Assembly (NCBI GenBank): GCA_002729595.1
Contig: PBYL01000482.1
Coordinates: forward strand, 1 to 64,000
DNA from: Thalassovita sp.
GTDB taxonomy: Bacteria; Bacteroidota; Bacteroidia; Cytophagales; Flammeovirgaceae
Direction: 5' to 3'
DNA: 64,000 nt
Shown here one piece after another: positions 52,290-63,646 of this stretch (the first letter of the stretch is position 1; each line of letters opens with the position of its first letter). A program made the translations under genes and the position numbers. The notes under the pieces are model-generated. The model saw nothing but the letters and a program-made list of their open reading frames with translations, was not told the origin of the DNA and made no database searches.

Positions 52290-54776
52290 CTATTTTTTCA
52301 TACCAAATGAATATGTTTTTCCTTTCTCAGTTTCTACATCTAATTGTAAAGTTTGAGGCAATGCCAACTTGCTAAAATTGACTTGATTAGAAACCAAAGG
52401 ATCTTTAATTCCTGCTTTTTGAAAGAATGGATTTGGGTTTTCTCCTTCTGCCACTGCTAACTCAAAACTGCCTTCTGGTTGTAGTTCATGAGGCACTCGC
52501 AAACGCAGCTTGCCACCCAAATTAGATTGAATAGTTAATGTTTTAATTTTACCGTTTTCCCAAGTAAGTTCTTTAATATCAAAACCACCTCTAGCTCTTA
52601 AACCTTTTACGGTTCCAGTTTTCCAACTATCTGGCACAGCCGGAAGTATTTGTATTGCGCCATCGTGGCTTTGCACCAACATTTCTGCAATACCAGAAGT
52701 ACAACCAAAATTACCATCAATCTGGAAAGGTGGATGCGCATCAAACAAGTTTGGATAAGTACCTCCTTTGCTAGAACTTTCACCTTCTGGCACAGGACTC
52801 AGTTGATCTGCGATTAATTTAAATGCCCTGTTACCATCTAGCAAGCGTGCCCAAAGGTTAACCTTCCAACCCATTGACCAACCAGTTGATTCATCTCCTC
52901 TGTAGACTAATGAATTTTTAGAAGCTTGAAATAATTCTGGATGCGAGTAAGGTGAAATCTGATTAGAAGGGAATAATCCGTATAAATGAGAAACATGTCT
53001 GTGTTTGTCGTCTTCTCTGTCCCAATCGTACATCCATTCTTGCAACTGGCTCAGTTTTCCGATTTGCATCGGAGGCAATTTGGCTCTTTTTTGCTCAACT
53101 ATCTTTGCAAAATCAGTATCAGTATTGAGCACATTGCTAGCGGTAATTAAATTAGAAAATACATCAAATACCAATTGATTATCCATTGTAGTACCTGCTG
53201 TAATAGAAACGCCACTGTGATGCGAATTTTCTGGTGACATAGAAGGTACAACTACCAACCAACCATGTTCCGGCTCTTCTTGTAGTGCATCTACATAAAA
53301 CTGCGCTGCTCCTTTTAAAATCGGATAAACCTCTTGCAAAAATGCCTCATCACCAGAATACAAATAATGTTGCCATAAATGCTGACTCAACCATGCGCCA
53401 CCCATTGGCCACAAGCCATAAAAAGCACCATCTATCGGGCCAGTCATACGCCATAAATCGGTGTTGTGGTGCATGCTCCATCCACCTGCATCATACATTT
53501 CTTTTGCAGTTTGTTGGCCAGTGACCGATAAATCTTTGAGCATATCGAAAAGTGGCTCATGCATTTCTGGTAAATTAGTTACCTCTGCCGGCCAATAATT
53601 CATTTCGGTATTGATGTTTACTGTGTATTTGCTATCCCAAGGTGGTGAAATCATATCATTCCAAATACCTTGTAAGTTGGCTGGCTGACCTCCCGGTTGC
53701 GAGCTTGAAATCAACAAATATCTACCGAACTGGAAATAAAGAGAAACGAGTTGTGGATCGTTGGCTTTAGCAAATTCTGCGATTCTAACATCGGTTGTTT
53801 TTTTAAGAGAATCAGTTTCACCAAGATCAAGACTTACCCTATCGAATAAATTTTTGTAAAAAGCTGTATGCTCACTCAATGAAGCATCAAAAGAGTTTTT
53901 GATCGCTTTATCTAAATATTGATTGGCAGTAGCTAATGCATCGCCAGATACATCTTTATAATTTTTAAAGTTGGTTCCTATAGAAATGTACAGGGTTACT
54001 GAATTTGCAGATTTGATGCTCAAACCATTCTCAGTCTCACTCAATTCTCCGCCATCTAACACTGGTTTGCAAAGCGTTACAAACTCCACTTTACCCTGCT
54101 TATTATCAACATCACCAGAAACTCCAGAAAGCATTAAAACACCATTTTCTGCTTTTACTGAATGATTTAATTGCGGAGTATCAAAACCGAGATTCACATT
54201 AATACTTTTAGCAGCATCTGCAGTTAGTTTAATCATGATCACATTGTCGGTGAAAGAAGAAATCATTTCTCTTTTATAATTCACACCATCAACTTGGTAC
54301 GAAACCGAAGCAACTGCATCAGAAATATTTAAATCACGGTAGTAGTTTTTTACATTTTGATGCTTTGGAAACTCCAGAAATAGATTGCCTACAGTTTGAT
54401 AAGGCATTCCATAATTATTATCTTCTGTAGCATGCCTAGGCAATGCAGACATGGCTAAATCATGTGCTTCTTTGTGCTTACCTGCAAATATCAATTTCCT
54501 TATTTCAGGCAGTTTATCTTTTAAAGCTGGCAAAACATTGTTTCCCGGTTCGCCTGCCCAAACTGTTTCTTCGTTGAGTTGAATTTGGTCTTTTTCTGTG
54601 CCACCAAAAACCATAGCACCTAATCGCCCATTACCAATTGGAAGCGCCTCGTTCCAATTGCTTGCAGGTTCATCGTACCATAACTTATAGTCGCTATCTT
54701 CAGTTGCGGTTTGTCTATTATCTAGGCAGCTGATTAAAAATATTGATAGTAATAAAATTGATAAAGTATATCTCAT
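52290..54776 (-). CDS. GH95 family alpha-L-fucosidase/galactosidase lipoprotein
   Basis: The 828-residue protein has a lipoprotein signal ([12 protein letters not shown], Cys near 17). It has the GH95 N-domain start [20 protein letters not shown] with [12 protein letters not shown]. The (alpha/alpha)6 barrel core includes [45 protein letters not shown] and [22 protein letters not shown], where the catalytic Asp/Glu/Asn residues of the family reside. The enzyme removes terminal alpha-1,2-linked L-fucose or L-galactose. It directly follows SusD in the transcript. Confidence 0.95.
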   Translation of the reverse strand: MRYTLSILLLSIFLISCLDNRQTATEDSDYKLWYDEPASNWNEALPIGNGRLGAMVFGGTEKDQIQLNEETVWAGEPGNNVLPALKDKLPEIRKLIFAGKHKEAHDLAMSALPRHATEDNNYGMPYQTVGNLFLEFPKHQNVKNYYRDLNISDAVASVSYQVDGVNYKREMISSFTDNVIMIKLTADAAKSINVNLGFDTPQLNHSVKAENGVLMLSGVSGDVDNKQGKVEFVTLCKPVLDGGELSETENGLSIKSANSVTLYISIGTNFKNYKDVSGDALATANQYLDKAIKNSFDASLSEHTAFYKNLFDRVSLDLGETDSLKKTTDVRIAEFAKANDPQLVSLYFQFGRYLLISSSQPGGQPANLQGIWNDMISPPWDSKYTVNINTEMNYWPAEVTNLPEMHEPLFDMLKDLSVTGQQTAKEMYDAGGWSMHHNTDLWRMTGPIDGAFYGLWPMGGAWLSQHLWQHYLYSGDEAFLQEVYPILKGAAQFYVDALQEEPEHGWLVVVPSMSPENSHHSGVSITAGTTMDNQLVFDVFSNLITASNVLNTDTDFAKIVEQKRAKLPPMQIGKLSQLQEWMYDWDREDDKHRHVSHLYGLFPSNQISPYSHPELFQASKNSLVYRGDESTGWSMGWKVNLWARLLDGNRAFKLIADQLSPVPEGESSSKGGTYPNLFDAHPPFQIDGNFGCTSGIAEMLVQSHDGAIQILPAVPDSWKTGTVKGLRARGGFDIKELTWENGKIKTLTIQSNLGGKLRLRVPHELQPEGSFELAVAEGENPNPFFQKAGIKDPLVSNQVNFSKLALPQTLQLDVETEKGKTYSFGMKK

Positions 54777-54866
54777 ACCGTTTGAAAAATTAGCGTAACA
54801 TTCATTAAATCTATTCTAAAAAAGGAGGGAAAAATCCCTCCCATAATTTACAAATTATCTTATAGA

Positions 54867-56564
54867 TTACTCCCAACCCGGACTTTGAACTACTCCAGTA
54901 TTTTTATTTATCTCGGAGCGTGGAATTGGTATGTAATAGAATTTATCTTGCCATTCTGGTCGCTCAATTAGCACTTTGTCTACATAATAAAGTGAGTTAT
55001 CTGGCATCTTGAAAATATCTACCCCTCGTATATCTTCTGACTCAACTTCTGGCGCAATTTTCCATCTTCTTATGTCAAAAAAGCGATGGCCTTCAAACAC
55101 TAATTCGATTCGTCTTTCATGCCTAATTCTGTCTCTCAATGCTTCTCCTGTTAAACTTTCGTCTAAGTCTGGCATGCCAGCTCTTTGCCTAATCAAATTC
55201 ACATATTGCTTGGCTGCACTTTCATCACCTAACTCATACATAGCCTCTGCATAGTTCAAATAGATTTCTCCCAATCTAAAGAATATCCAAGGTTGAGGAT
55301 AACCACCATTTGACCTACTGATAATCAGGTTTTTATCTATGAATTTTTTAAGGCTATAAGAAGTCCTTGAATTATCACCATTTACTTTGTAGCAATCGAT
55401 ACCAGTAATACCTGTTAGAATCGGATCACCATTTCCATCTAAACCAGTTGCTTCTTGAGATACATCGTATTCTGGACTTGCAGCACCACGTGCATCTGGT
55501 CTAAAAATATCTCCCTGAAAAATTACAGATTGATAGAATCTTGGGTCTCTGTTTACATATGGATTTTGCGGATCGTAACCAGAAGCTTCGTTAATTGAGC
55601 CATCTGCATTTAATATTAACTCACCATCGGCAGTTTCGTAATCTTCTATCAAGTTTTGAGAAGGAGCATTTCTGCCTCCCCAACCTCCCCAACCACCATA
55701 GGTGTGATTGGTATTCAAGAAAGTAACTAAATGACCATTGGTTTGGCTAAAAGTACGCACATAAATCTGCTCGTTGTTTTCATCTAAAAACGTATTCTCA
55801 TATTCTGGTTCGAGTGCATATGCGCCTAAGTCGATGATTGCTTTAGCAGCATCAGCCGCTTTTTGCCATTTGCTTACATCACCTTCTGGGTTTTCTAACT
55901 CACTCGCTGCATACAGATACAGTCTTGATTTTAATGCCATTGCTGCATGCTTGGTAGCTCTACCAAAATCACCATCGTTTGGTGCATATTGATCTGGTAA
56001 GCTATTCATAGAAGCATCTAACTCAGTAATGATGTAATTGAGCACTTCATCGTAAGAATTTCTGGCAAACTGAACTTCATCTCCCAATTCATAAACTTCA
56101 TCTACGATCGGAACTCCACCGTATCTCCAAAGCAGATTAGCATACACAAAAGCTCTAATAAAGCGCACTTGCGCAGTTAATTCTTGTTGTCTATCTGCTT
56201 CAACAACAGAGTTTTCAATCTCTTGTAAAAAGATGTTCGATTGCCTGATGTATTGGTAGCCTCTCTCGTAATAATCTATCCAGTTACTACTTTGCCCGAA
56301 ACCTGAGATATTATCTGCATTCCAAGTTCCTAATAACCAAGTATTGTCACCATATGCTTCGTCGCAGTATTTAGACCACAAGTGTCTTTCAAAACCGTGA
56401 GGAACTCCCTGATACAATTGATTTACATACAATTCAACCAAATTTGCATCTCCCCAAACTTGCTCAGATACAATTCTATCTGATGGAGTGATATCCAGAT
56501 AGTCTTTTTCACAACTGAATAAGGCTAAAATAAATAGTGATATCCAAATTATATTTTTATGCAT
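54867..56564 (-). CDS. SusD/RagB outer-membrane glycan-binding lipoprotein
   Basis: The 565-residue protein has a lipoprotein signal (LALFSCEKDYLDITP, Cys near 18, with DYLD typical of SusD). Helical repeats follow, and the C-terminal RagB region includes YLNYAEAMYELGDESAAKQYVNLIRQRAG, RHERRIELVFEGHRFFDIRRW and YYIPIPRSEINKN. It binds the target glycan and closes over the SusC barrel encoded just upstream. A Gly/Trp stretch (YGGWGGWGGRNAPSQNL) may be the ligand platform. Confidence 0.96.
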   Translation of the reverse strand: MHKNIIWISLFILALFSCEKDYLDITPSDRIVSEQVWGDANLVELYVNQLYQGVPHGFERHLWSKYCDEAYGDNTWLLGTWNADNISGFGQSSNWIDYYERGYQYIRQSNIFLQEIENSVVEADRQQELTAQVRFIRAFVYANLLWRYGGVPIVDEVYELGDEVQFARNSYDEVLNYIITELDASMNSLPDQYAPNDGDFGRATKHAAMALKSRLYLYAASELENPEGDVSKWQKAADAAKAIIDLGAYALEPEYENTFLDENNEQIYVRTFSQTNGHLVTFLNTNHTYGGWGGWGGRNAPSQNLIEDYETADGELILNADGSINEASGYDPQNPYVNRDPRFYQSVIFQGDIFRPDARGAASPEYDVSQEATGLDGNGDPILTGITGIDCYKVNGDNSRTSYSLKKFIDKNLIISRSNGGYPQPWIFFRLGEIYLNYAEAMYELGDESAAKQYVNLIRQRAGMPDLDESLTGEALRDRIRHERRIELVFEGHRFFDIRRWKIAPEVESEDIRGVDIFKMPDNSLYYVDKVLIERPEWQDKFYYIPIPRSEINKNTGVVQSPGWE

Positions 56565-56576
56565 AATATTCGAGAT

Positions 56577-59500
56577 TTAGAATGAAACATTAACACCGGC
56601 ATTAAACACTCTCAACTGAGGATAGTAATTCGCATCTGTTCTGCTAGAATTCGGATCACTACCATCTGCCCTACCTTCTGGATCCATAAAGTCTATCTCA
56701 CTCAAAGTGAAGACGTTAAATGCGTTGAGATACACGCGTAAATTGCTCAGCTTCAATTTTTGGGCAACTACATTTGGTAAGGTGTAACCAATCTCCACGT
56801 TTTTCAACCTTACAAAAGAGGCACTGTACAAATTGAATTCGCTGAACTGAGCAAAGTTTCCACCTGAAGCCGGCATGGTTCCATCGATGTTATCTACTGT
56901 CCATCTGTCTTGAGCTCTAATAACTGCACTATTGCTAGCACCACCCAAGCTGGTTATACCCGGAAAATAAAGTGCTCTTGCCTGACCTTGGAAGAAAAGG
57001 CTGAGGTCAAAGTTTTTGTAATTGAAATTCATATCCATACCAAAAACTACCTCTGGTGTATTAGATAAATTCGTTCTGTACTGATCGTTACTGTTGATCA
57101 ACCCATCTCCGTTTTTATCTACATATTTTAAATCACCCGGTTTTGCATTGTCTAAGTGAGGCGTTGCATCAATCTCTTCTTGAGTTGAATAAATACCATC
57201 TGTTGGCCAAATGAGCACAGCACCAATTGGGTTACCAGTTTGGTTTTGGTAATCTTCTCCGGCTGGTACTTCATCAAAGAATACATATTTATTTCTAGCG
57301 AAAGACACATTACCACGTATCTTATAATTTAACTTGTTTATTCTGTTGAAGTGAGTTAACACTAGCTCAAAACCGTGGTTTTCTACTTCGCCAATGTTTT
57401 CTGGAGGTAAGCCAGGGAAACCATAAGTACTAGAAATACTCAATTGCCTTTGCGCTAAAATGTTCGTCCTGTTTTGCTTAAATACATCGAGTTCGATTCC
57501 TAATAGATCATTCCACAAAGAAGCTTCGAAACCAACGTTGGTAGTTCTCAAAACCTCCCAAGTATACGTTGGGTTCGGCAATACGCCCGGATACAAACCT
57601 AATACATCTGTGCCACCAAAGTTGTAAGCTGTACCAATTGAATAAGCACTCAAATAAGCATAAGATTCTTCGATGTTGTCATTACCTAATTGACCATAAG
57701 AAGCTCTAATTTTCAAAAAGTCTATAGCTGTTGCACTTTGCAAAAATGGCTCTTCTGAAGCTACCCAACCCACAGATACTCCCGGGAAGAATCCGTATCG
57801 ATTATCTTCTGGAAAAACTGGCGAACCATCGTATCTGAATAAGAATTCAGCTAGATATTTTTCGCTAAAGTTGTATGTGGCTCTACCAAAATAATTGTCT
57901 CTTCTGGTAAGATAAGATGAACCAGAAGTGCTTTGGTCAGCAGGGTCTGAGCTACCAAAATTGATGTCCGGCAACGAGGTTGTCGGGAAGTTTTTTCTAA
58001 ATGCTGAGGCACTATTTCCTTTTGTTTGAGCTCTTTCTGCACCGAGCATCAAATTGATGTTATGTTTTCCAAAATCTCTTTTATAGTTCGCTCTGATGTT
58101 ATAAGTGTTTACAAACATTCTGCTGAATGCATCTGTAACTGTTGGGCTAGAGATTACATTAGATTGCAAATAGTTATACTCCTCTGTTGCCGGATCGTAC
58201 TGCCAGTAGAAATATGGCTTTTCGAATTTTTTGTCAAAACCATTGGTAAAATCGAAGCTATAAGAACCTACAAAAGATAAGCCTTTCACAAACGGTACTT
58301 TATAATCTAAAAACAAAGAAGTTTGTATCGGAATGCTTTCTTGTCTTAAGTAACCTACCTGATCGCGCAACAATGGATTTTCAGTAAATCTACCCGGAGC
58401 AATTAATCCATTTGGATAGCGGGCATGCAATGTTGGCTCTGCCGAAAGAATATTTACAAAGTTTACCCATGTTCCTGTCGATGGATAATTCCTTTTCTCT
58501 AACCTACCAGCTAGGTTCAAAGAAACTTTAAAGTTATCAGTGATATTCGCATCAATATTAGATCTTAGGTTAAACTGTTTGTAATTAGTTGGGTTGTTTT
58601 TGAAGTGACCATCTTGGTTTTGAGCACCAATCGCAATAAAATACTGCACATTTTTGCTTCCTCCATTTACAGACAAATTCATCTTATTCTGTAGCGACCA
58701 AGATTTTAAAGTCTCGTCTACCCAATCGGTATTTGGATGAGTAAGCGGACTAGAACCATCTCTATATTTCTGAATATCTTCATCAGTATAAAGTGCTGTG
58801 GTTGCTCCATTTCTCAACTCAGCTTCGTTTCTTACTTCTGCATAAGTAGCAGCATCTAACACATCCAAAATTCTGGTTGGCTGGCTAAAACCTTGATTAA
58901 AGCTAAAATTGAACTGCGGTTTATCGCTAATTACTCCTCTTTTAGTTTTAATCAGAATTACCCCATTCGCTGCTCTCGCACCATAAATTGCGGCAGATGC
59001 ATCTTTTAGAACAGTTATACTTTCTATGTTTTGAGGGTCAATTCTACCTAAACCATCAGTTGGTCTAATTACACCATCAACTACCAACAATGGCTGAGTA
59101 TTTCCGAAAGTACTTCTACCACGAATAAGAATTTGTGCATCATCTCTACCTGGTTCACCAGTTTGGTTAGTGGCAATTACACCCGGCAATCTACCTTGCA
59201 AAGAATTACTGATGTTGGGCACTGGGCTTCTTTGAAGCACTTCACCAGAAGTACTCACTACTGAACCAGTCAATGTTTCTTTTTTCTGCTCACCGTAACC
59301 AATTACAACAACTTCTTCTAGCTCTTCCAGATCGGCTTCGAGCGTAACATTTATCTGACTTTGGTTATTTATTTCCACTTCTTGCGTGAGAAAACCAATA
59401 TAGCTAAACTGCAAAATATCGCCGCTAGTGGCATTTAAAGAGTAATTACCATCAAGATCAGTCGTAGAACCTGTGGTAGTTCCTTTTATAATTATACTTA

Positions 59501-59966
59501 CTCCCGGTAGCGGTTCGCCATCTTCTTTAGAAGTTACTACACCAGAAACTTTTATCTGGGTGATCTCTTCAATCACTTTTTCTTCTACTACAGGATGTTT
59601 ACTTTCTAAAATACTTAGCGAAATGGTATTATTCACTCTCTTAAAAGACAAGCCTGTGTCTTTAGAAACCTTTCTGAGAATGTTTCCGAGCGACTCACTA
59701 TTATAGTTGAAGCTAAAAACATTATCCAGCCTTTTTATATTACCCGCCTCGTAAACAAATATAAATTCTGTCTTTGCTTCTATTTGGTTCAGCACCTCCT
59801 TTATAGAAGCATTTCTCACATTTACTTCCAAATAAACATCATTGATACTCTTCTGTCCGTAACTGTCTTTGGCAGTAAGCACAGAATAAAGTAATGACTG
59901 AAGTAAAAGTCCAAACAATGCTAATTTAGACATGTATAAAACTTGGTGTATTAATTTCAATTTCAT
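56577..59966 (-). CDS. SusC/RagA TonB-dependent receptor with STN domain
   Basis: The start is ATG 59966 (MKLKLIHQVLYMSK), giving 1129 residues; a longer frame begins at 60074 but has no signal character. Layout: signal/TM region (about 10-33), STN domain (about 40-110: VNVRNASIKEVLNQIEAKTEF), CarboxypepD-like domain, plug with GRLPGVIATNQTGEPGRDDAQILIRG and ITVLKDASAAIYGARAANG, then the barrel ending FNAGVNVSF. The STN domain is used to signal to the FecR protein, whose gene is 261 bp upstream in the transcript. It imports oligosaccharide with SusD. Confidence 0.96.
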   Translation of the reverse strand: MKLKLIHQVLYMSKLALFGLLLQSLLYSVLTAKDSYGQKSINDVYLEVNVRNASIKEVLNQIEAKTEFIFVYEAGNIKRLDNVFSFNYNSESLGNILRKVSKDTGLSFKRVNNTISLSILESKHPVVEEKVIEEITQIKVSGVVTSKEDGEPLPGVSIIIKGTTTGSTTDLDGNYSLNATSGDILQFSYIGFLTQEVEINNQSQINVTLEADLEELEEVVVIGYGEQKKETLTGSVVSTSGEVLQRSPVPNISNSLQGRLPGVIATNQTGEPGRDDAQILIRGRSTFGNTQPLLVVDGVIRPTDGLGRIDPQNIESITVLKDASAAIYGARAANGVILIKTKRGVISDKPQFNFSFNQGFSQPTRILDVLDAATYAEVRNEAELRNGATTALYTDEDIQKYRDGSSPLTHPNTDWVDETLKSWSLQNKMNLSVNGGSKNVQYFIAIGAQNQDGHFKNNPTNYKQFNLRSNIDANITDNFKVSLNLAGRLEKRNYPSTGTWVNFVNILSAEPTLHARYPNGLIAPGRFTENPLLRDQVGYLRQESIPIQTSLFLDYKVPFVKGLSFVGSYSFDFTNGFDKKFEKPYFYWQYDPATEEYNYLQSNVISSPTVTDAFSRMFVNTYNIRANYKRDFGKHNINLMLGAERAQTKGNSASAFRKNFPTTSLPDINFGSSDPADQSTSGSSYLTRRDNYFGRATYNFSEKYLAEFLFRYDGSPVFPEDNRYGFFPGVSVGWVASEEPFLQSATAIDFLKIRASYGQLGNDNIEESYAYLSAYSIGTAYNFGGTDVLGLYPGVLPNPTYTWEVLRTTNVGFEASLWNDLLGIELDVFKQNRTNILAQRQLSISSTYGFPGLPPENIGEVENHGFELVLTHFNRINKLNYKIRGNVSFARNKYVFFDEVPAGEDYQNQTGNPIGAVLIWPTDGIYSTQEEIDATPHLDNAKPGDLKYVDKNGDGLINSNDQYRTNLSNTPEVVFGMDMNFNYKNFDLSLFFQGQARALYFPGITSLGGASNSAVIRAQDRWTVDNIDGTMPASGGNFAQFSEFNLYSASFVRLKNVEIGYTLPNVVAQKLKLSNLRVYLNAFNVFTLSEIDFMDPEGRADGSDPNSSRTDANYYPQLRVFNAGVNVSF

Positions 59967-60226
59967 ATTTTTAATTGTATTGATTAGAAAATAGTCAATC
60001 ATGTCCTTATTCGCCTGGTCTCCGTTCGCCAAAACTTGCCCGGGCAATAAGGATGTTTTACAATATGCATTCAACCCAATTTACTAGTGTAAATGATGTT
60101 TGAGGTTGAATTAAAATATGAGGAAATTAAGTACTGTCGAATGTGTAATAGTCATTTTTCATCTTCACATAAATTAAATTTCAAATTATCATTTGCTTCT
60201 CAAATAGAGAATAATGTGTTAGTTAA

Positions 60227-61189
60227 TTAGTAAATAGTTACTTGCTTATTTTCAATTTTATAATTGAATTTACTAGCATAGCTCAACGTTTCCAGAATAT
60301 TATTAAGACTTTCGTTGTTGTATCTTCCAAAAAATTCTTTCTCTAAAATTACCTTCTTTTTTACCTGAAACTCCACTCCATACCATCTCTCCAACTTCTC
60401 CACAATTTTGTTAAAAGGCTCTCCACTAAAAATTAAAACTCCCTTTCTCCAAGCAACCAAATCTGTATTAAATAGCCCCTTTTTTAATTCGTTTGAGCTT
60501 TTATCAAAAGAAACCATCTCGTCTGCTGTAAGCAAAAAGGTATTCGTATCGGGTGTTTCTTCAGACTCCACTTTTACTTTACCTGTAATTACACTTACTT
60601 CAATATCTTTATTTTCTGGGTAAGCATTTATGTTAAATGATGTCCCCAAAACAGTGGTTTGCAAATTATCTGAATGAATAATAAATGGTCTGTTTTCGTC
60701 TCTAGCAACATCAAAAAAAGCCTCTCCTTTTAAATAAATAATCCTTCTGTCTTTAGAAAAAGTCTCAGGAAAAAGCACCTCACTCTCAGAGTTTAGTTTG
60801 ATAGATGTACCATCGCTTAAAACCAAATCTAGCTTTTGCCCTTTGAGTGTGTTCTTTGTTATATAAGCAATTTCTTTTGGTTGAACTGGCTCTTCTTTTA
60901 GCTGCGAATAAAAAACCCAAGCAGCCAGAATAAACAATGTAACTACTGCTGCAATTTTATAAATGTGATAAAATGGCTTTTGCTCTACTGGTTGTTGAGC
61001 CATTTTATTTTGAAGATTACTATATATTTTGCTACCAATTATATCCATTTGGTTAGAAGAATAATCGCTCTCGGCTTTTCCGTTTTGCTGGCTAGCAGCT
61101 AAAAAATCTTCTAGCAGCTTTTCTTCTTGCAGCGTGCAATCTCCTCGTAAGTATTTTTCATATAATTGGCTTAGCTCTTTCTTATCCAT
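60227..61189 (-). CDS. FecR-type anti-sigma factor
   Basis: The 320-residue protein has an N-terminal cytoplasmic helix (LYEKYLRGDCTLQEEKLLEDFL), one membrane helix (about 73-90: IAAVVTLFILAAWVFY), and periplasmic FecR and secretin-like parts (DLVLSDGTSIKLNSESEVLFPETF, AFFDVARDENRPFIIH, TVLGTSFNINAYPENKDIEVSVITG). It holds the ECF sigma factor encoded next to it and is released when SusC's STN domain signals substrate. Confidence 0.95.
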   Translation of the reverse strand: MDKKELSQLYEKYLRGDCTLQEEKLLEDFLAASQQNGKAESDYSSNQMDIIGSKIYSNLQNKMAQQPVEQKPFYHIYKIAAVVTLFILAAWVFYSQLKEEPVQPKEIAYITKNTLKGQKLDLVLSDGTSIKLNSESEVLFPETFSKDRRIIYLKGEAFFDVARDENRPFIIHSDNLQTTVLGTSFNINAYPENKDIEVSVITGKVKVESEETPDTNTFLLTADEMVSFDKSSNELKKGLFNTDLVAWRKGVLIFSGEPFNKIVEKLERWYGVEFQVKKKVILEKEFFGRYNNESLNNILETLSYASKFNYKIENKQVTIY

Positions 61190-61277
61190 AAATGAACAGT
61201 ATTATGTTCCCTTTTATAGTTAAGTACCGCAAGTCAACAAAAGGTACTATGCGCACTAAGAAAAAAAATATTTTTTT

Positions 61278-61865
61278 TTAAGAATTGAGTAAAATGTAAA
61301 GGATGATGATAAATGAATTGATGGAAGCTCTAATGAATTTAAGCGCCTTACTTACCTGATTTTTAACAGTTTGCGTAGAAATATTAAGCTTTTGGGCAAT
61401 CTCTTGATAAGACTTTTGCTCAAACCTACTCATGTAAAAAATTTCTCGGCATTTTTCAGGAAGTTGCGATATGGATTTGTCTAGCAACTGCTCTAACTCT
61501 TCTACATTGATGTATTCTTCGGTGTTATTTACAAACTGAATTTTATTGATTAATGAAAGGTGTTTTTGCTCAATTTCATTCTTTCTTAAATACTTGAAAA
61601 TTTGAAATTTAACAGACTTGTACAAATATGCTTGCAAGTTAGAAATGAGCAATTCCTTTCTTCTATTCCACAAATCCAGAAATATTTCTTGAATAATATC
61701 TTCGCAAGCAGGCTGATTTTGAATTACATTATAAGCATACTTATACAACCTAGCCCAATACCTTTGATAGATTTCTAAAAATGCAGCTTGCTCGTCTTTG
61801 CGAATAAATACGAGAAGCTTGTCATCTGAAAAGTCACTATAGATGTTAGATTTAGTCATTTCCAT
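61278..61865 (-). CDS. ECF RNA polymerase sigma factor (Bacteroidota FecI-like)
   Basis: The 195-residue protein has region 2 (FLEIYQRYWARLYKYAYNVIQ, ACEDIIQEIFLDLWNRR) and region 4 (LPEKCREIFYMSRFEQKSYQEI then AQKLNISTQTVKNQVSKALKFIR). The last residues (SFIIILYILLNS) form a short hydrophobic tail seen in many family members. It would turn on the PUL once FecR is released. The stop is 88 bp before the FecR start. Confidence 0.95.
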   Translation of the reverse strand: MEMTKSNIYSDFSDDKLLVFIRKDEQAAFLEIYQRYWARLYKYAYNVIQNQPACEDIIQEIFLDLWNRRKELLISNLQAYLYKSVKFQIFKYLRKNEIEQKHLSLINKIQFVNNTEEYINVEELEQLLDKSISQLPEKCREIFYMSRFEQKSYQEIAQKLNISTQTVKNQVSKALKFIRASINSFIIILYILLNS

Positions 61866-61921
61866 ATATCACATGTGATAAATATAGAAATTTTCCAGAT
61901 GAAAAGAAATTTGTATAGCTT

Positions 61922-63646
61922 TTACTCTGCTTTTACCAGTATCTCATTTGTAGTAATTCCATTTTCGTTAAATGCTTCAATGGTAAAGTAATAGTCTAAT
62001 TGGCTGTTCAAAGTATTGATTGTAAGCTCATTTTCTCCATAAACTATGTAATTCTGGTAAAGCTTATCTTTTTCAGTACCATAGCTTATGTTATAACCAA
62101 CAGCATTTGCAGACTTTGCCCAAGAAAGTACTACACTCCTTTTATCCTCTTTCCTTTTTGCAGTTAATTCTTCGATTTTGCTTGGTAAATCACCATTGCC
62201 AACCCCAAAAACTCTAAAACCACTAATAGCAAAATTGCCTCCCGGTACTGCTTTATTGGTCACTTTTAAATACCTACAAGCCACTACTTCTGGCAGTTGC
62301 ATATATTGATGAGAATTATCTGTTTTATTATTTGAAGCATCAATCAACTTTTTCCAATTAGAATTATCACTAGAATATTCCACTGTATATTGATGTTTCA
62401 AACCTTCTTCTCTTCCATAAATATCTGTGGCATGTTCTGCAAAATTGATTTGCAGAGCATAAACATCATAGTCTTTTTCCAAATCGATTACAGCATATTC
62501 ACCTGCGTTTCCGCTAGTTGCTGCCCAATAAGTTCTAATATCTTCATCCAAGATATTTTGTGCAGGCAATGAATCGATACTAGATGAGACTGTCACTTTC
62601 TTAGCATAAGACAAGAGCATCCACGCTGGAAAAATCTCTTTTATATTTTCGATCTTCTTTTGGGGAATAATCAATGGAAAATCTGCATATTTTGTATCGG
62701 CGTATAATGTTCCATCTTTATCGAAAAATGTTGGATACAGACCTAACCTACGCTCAAACATATGTTTTTGAGAAATGGTAATGGTTCCTATATGCCAATA
62801 ATTACCATAGCGATCTTCAAAGGTACTTCCATGCCCTGCTCCTGCAGCAAAACCTTCTGGTTTATAAGCAAATGGATTGTGCTTTTGTGGTTCAAAAGGG
62901 CCTAAGGGATTATCAGACACATAAACTGCATCTGCATAACTTTTATATTCAGTTCCCGGGCCAGAATATTGCAAATAATATCTTCCATCGTGCTTGTTTA
63001 CCCAAGCCCCTTCTATCCAAGGACTTTGCCCGACAATGGTATTGTAATCGCCTGGTACTTCCCAACCAAACTCTTCTGGATTAGGATATTTTAATGCTTT
63101 TGGTTCTCCTATAAAAGTAAAATCATTTTTATAGTCTAGCTCAACACCATATAGCGGATTCTCATTGGAACATCCCCAATACAAATAGAGTTTATTATCA
63201 TCGTCTAACAAAAATGCAGGATCCCAAACAGGCATTTCTAGTTCTTCTTTTGCTACTGTCCATTTTCCACTCATCGGATCAGCCGATTTATATATTGTAC
63301 TTTTCTCGTTAGATGATGCCAAAAAGAAAACAGTATCTTCAATAGCAACTACTGTTGGTGCATATTCTTCTGTTGGTATTTCATCTGTCTGTATAAATTC
63401 CCATTTTAATAAATCTTTTGAATGCCAATATCCTCCAGACTTTGAGGCAAAAAGAAAATACCTATCCTTAAACCACATAATAGTTGGGTCTGCGGCTTCC
63501 CTTCTCGATGGTTTTTCTAAACCAAATCGATAACTCAAATCTAATGGATTACAAAATGTATCTAGGGTGATTGTTTTTTTAGGAAGCTCTTGTTGGCAAG
63601 CAAAGATTACGCATGCCATGATGATAAGTATCGTAAATCGTTTCAT
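61922..63646 (-). CDS. GH43 family glycosidase with discoidin and Fn3-like domains
   Basis: The 574-residue protein has a lipoprotein-type signal (MACVIFACQQELPK, Cys near 16). A five-bladed beta-propeller GH43 core carries the three expected acids in REAADPTIMWFKDRYFLFAS (Asp base), WDPAFLLDDDNKLYLYWG (Asp) and SPWIEGAWVNKHDGRYYLQYSG (Glu acid). A discoidin-like domain follows at about 345-480 (SSIDSLPAQNILDEDIRTYWA), then an Fn3-like end (about 490-574). It likely acts on arabinose- or xylose-containing side chains and precedes the ECF sigma gene. Confidence 0.9.
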   Translation of the reverse strand: MKRFTILIIMACVIFACQQELPKKTITLDTFCNPLDLSYRFGLEKPSRREAADPTIMWFKDRYFLFASKSGGYWHSKDLLKWEFIQTDEIPTEEYAPTVVAIEDTVFFLASSNEKSTIYKSADPMSGKWTVAKEELEMPVWDPAFLLDDDNKLYLYWGCSNENPLYGVELDYKNDFTFIGEPKALKYPNPEEFGWEVPGDYNTIVGQSPWIEGAWVNKHDGRYYLQYSGPGTEYKSYADAVYVSDNPLGPFEPQKHNPFAYKPEGFAAGAGHGSTFEDRYGNYWHIGTITISQKHMFERRLGLYPTFFDKDGTLYADTKYADFPLIIPQKKIENIKEIFPAWMLLSYAKKVTVSSSIDSLPAQNILDEDIRTYWAATSGNAGEYAVIDLEKDYDVYALQINFAEHATDIYGREEGLKHQYTVEYSSDNSNWKKLIDASNNKTDNSHQYMQLPEVVACRYLKVTNKAVPGGNFAISGFRVFGVGNGDLPSKIEELTAKRKEDKRSVVLSWAKSANAVGYNISYGTEKDKLYQNYIVYGENELTINTLNSQLDYYFTIEAFNENGITTNEILVKAE

